This document shows positions 4,895 through 5,085 of a stretch of 5,085 nucleotides of DNA, one piece after another (the first letter of the stretch is position 1; each line of letters begins with the position of its first letter). Under the pieces are notes generated by a model. That model was not told the DNA's origin. It was given only the letters and a program-made list of their open reading frames with translations, and did no database searches. The translations under genes and the position numbers were made by a program. Source of the DNA: Kiloniellales bacterium (GTDB lineage: Bacteria > Pseudomonadota > Alphaproteobacteria > Kiloniellales > JAKSBE01); NCBI GenBank assembly GCA_030067055.1, contig JASJAL010000285.1, forward strand, positions 1-5,085, given 5' to 3'.

Positions 4895-5085
4895 CCGCAA
4901 TTCGCTACTCCTTGCCCTCCACGCGAAGGCCGCGGGAGGTCCAATTTCGCCCCAGCTTCGGACCTCACGGCCTAGGAAGACCGCTTTGCGCCTGTTTCCG
5001 GAAGTGTGTGGTAGCGGTGAGTGACGGGGCAAAATGACCCGAACCGGAAGCTGGGGCCGAGGCTATGCAGCCCTTCTCAGCGAGC
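4895..5085. other. Noncoding tail with inverted repeat
   Basis: No coding sequence was recognised in the last 191 bp. GCCCCAGCTTC (4949-4959) recurs in inverted orientation as GAAGCTGGGGC (5047-5057), an exact 11-bp inverted repeat with arms 87 bp apart. Just before the second arm, CGGGGCAAAATGACCCG (5025-5041) is an interrupted palindrome (CGGG/CCCG). On the minus strand its GGGTCATTTT core is loosely like repeats found at IS21-family ends; this is a weak impression. It could be the edge of a mobile element lying beyond the window, or chance. Confidence 0.35.

Noticed and set aside
1..5085. tRNA, rRNA, CRISPR array or complete transposon
   Set aside because: No cloverleaf with a conserved T-loop, no regularly spaced repeats and no transposase-like protein were seen.

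Overview
GC-rich DNA whose genes resemble those of Alphaproteobacteria, most likely Rhizobiales (Bradyrhizobium/Rhodopseudomonas/Methylobacterium-like). That is a judgement from protein style, from FixK-type sites and from gene company; no species can be named. The content looks like a low-oxygen/stress accessory cluster: a stand-alone cyclic-nucleotide-binding-domain protein, a phosphoketolase remnant, a ribosome hibernation factor fused to a cold-shock domain, the RNA ligase RtcB with its activator archease, and a RidA-family protein.

Layout. Plus strand, left: a FixK/FNR-type site (72-85) with a -10-like hexamer at class II spacing precedes a 156-aa CNB-domain protein (178-648). About 70 bp after it lies the broken C-terminal end of a phosphoketolase (716-893). 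Then come about 630 bp without a convincing gene (894-1521) and a 65-aa ORF of unknown function with a strong ribosome binding site (1522-1719). Minus strand, centre: a three-gene unit read right to left, archease (start 4259), rtcB (3805-2366, 8-bp overlap) and an hpf-cold-shock fusion (2324-1749, 41 bp downstream). A second FixK-type site (4321-4334) sits at class II position before archease. Plus strand, right: a ridA-like gene (4495-4894), divergent from archease and broken by a frameshift. The last 190 bp hold an inverted repeat and no recognised gene.

How it fits together (inference): two FixK/FNR-type sites drive the two outward units, so the cluster probably responds to oxygen limitation. 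The minus-strand unit combines RNA repair (RtcB with archease) with ribosome inactivation and RNA binding (HPF-CSD), a plausible programme for guarding the translation apparatus during dormancy or stress.

Most notable: three of the genes are damaged in three different ways. The phosphoketolase is truncated and frameshifted, the hpf fusion has an in-frame TGA at codon 25, and ridA has lost about two bases. RtcB and archease are intact with all catalytic motifs. The island appears to be decaying around a conserved RNA-repair core, or the assembly has errors. No tRNA, rRNA, CRISPR array or complete mobile element was seen.
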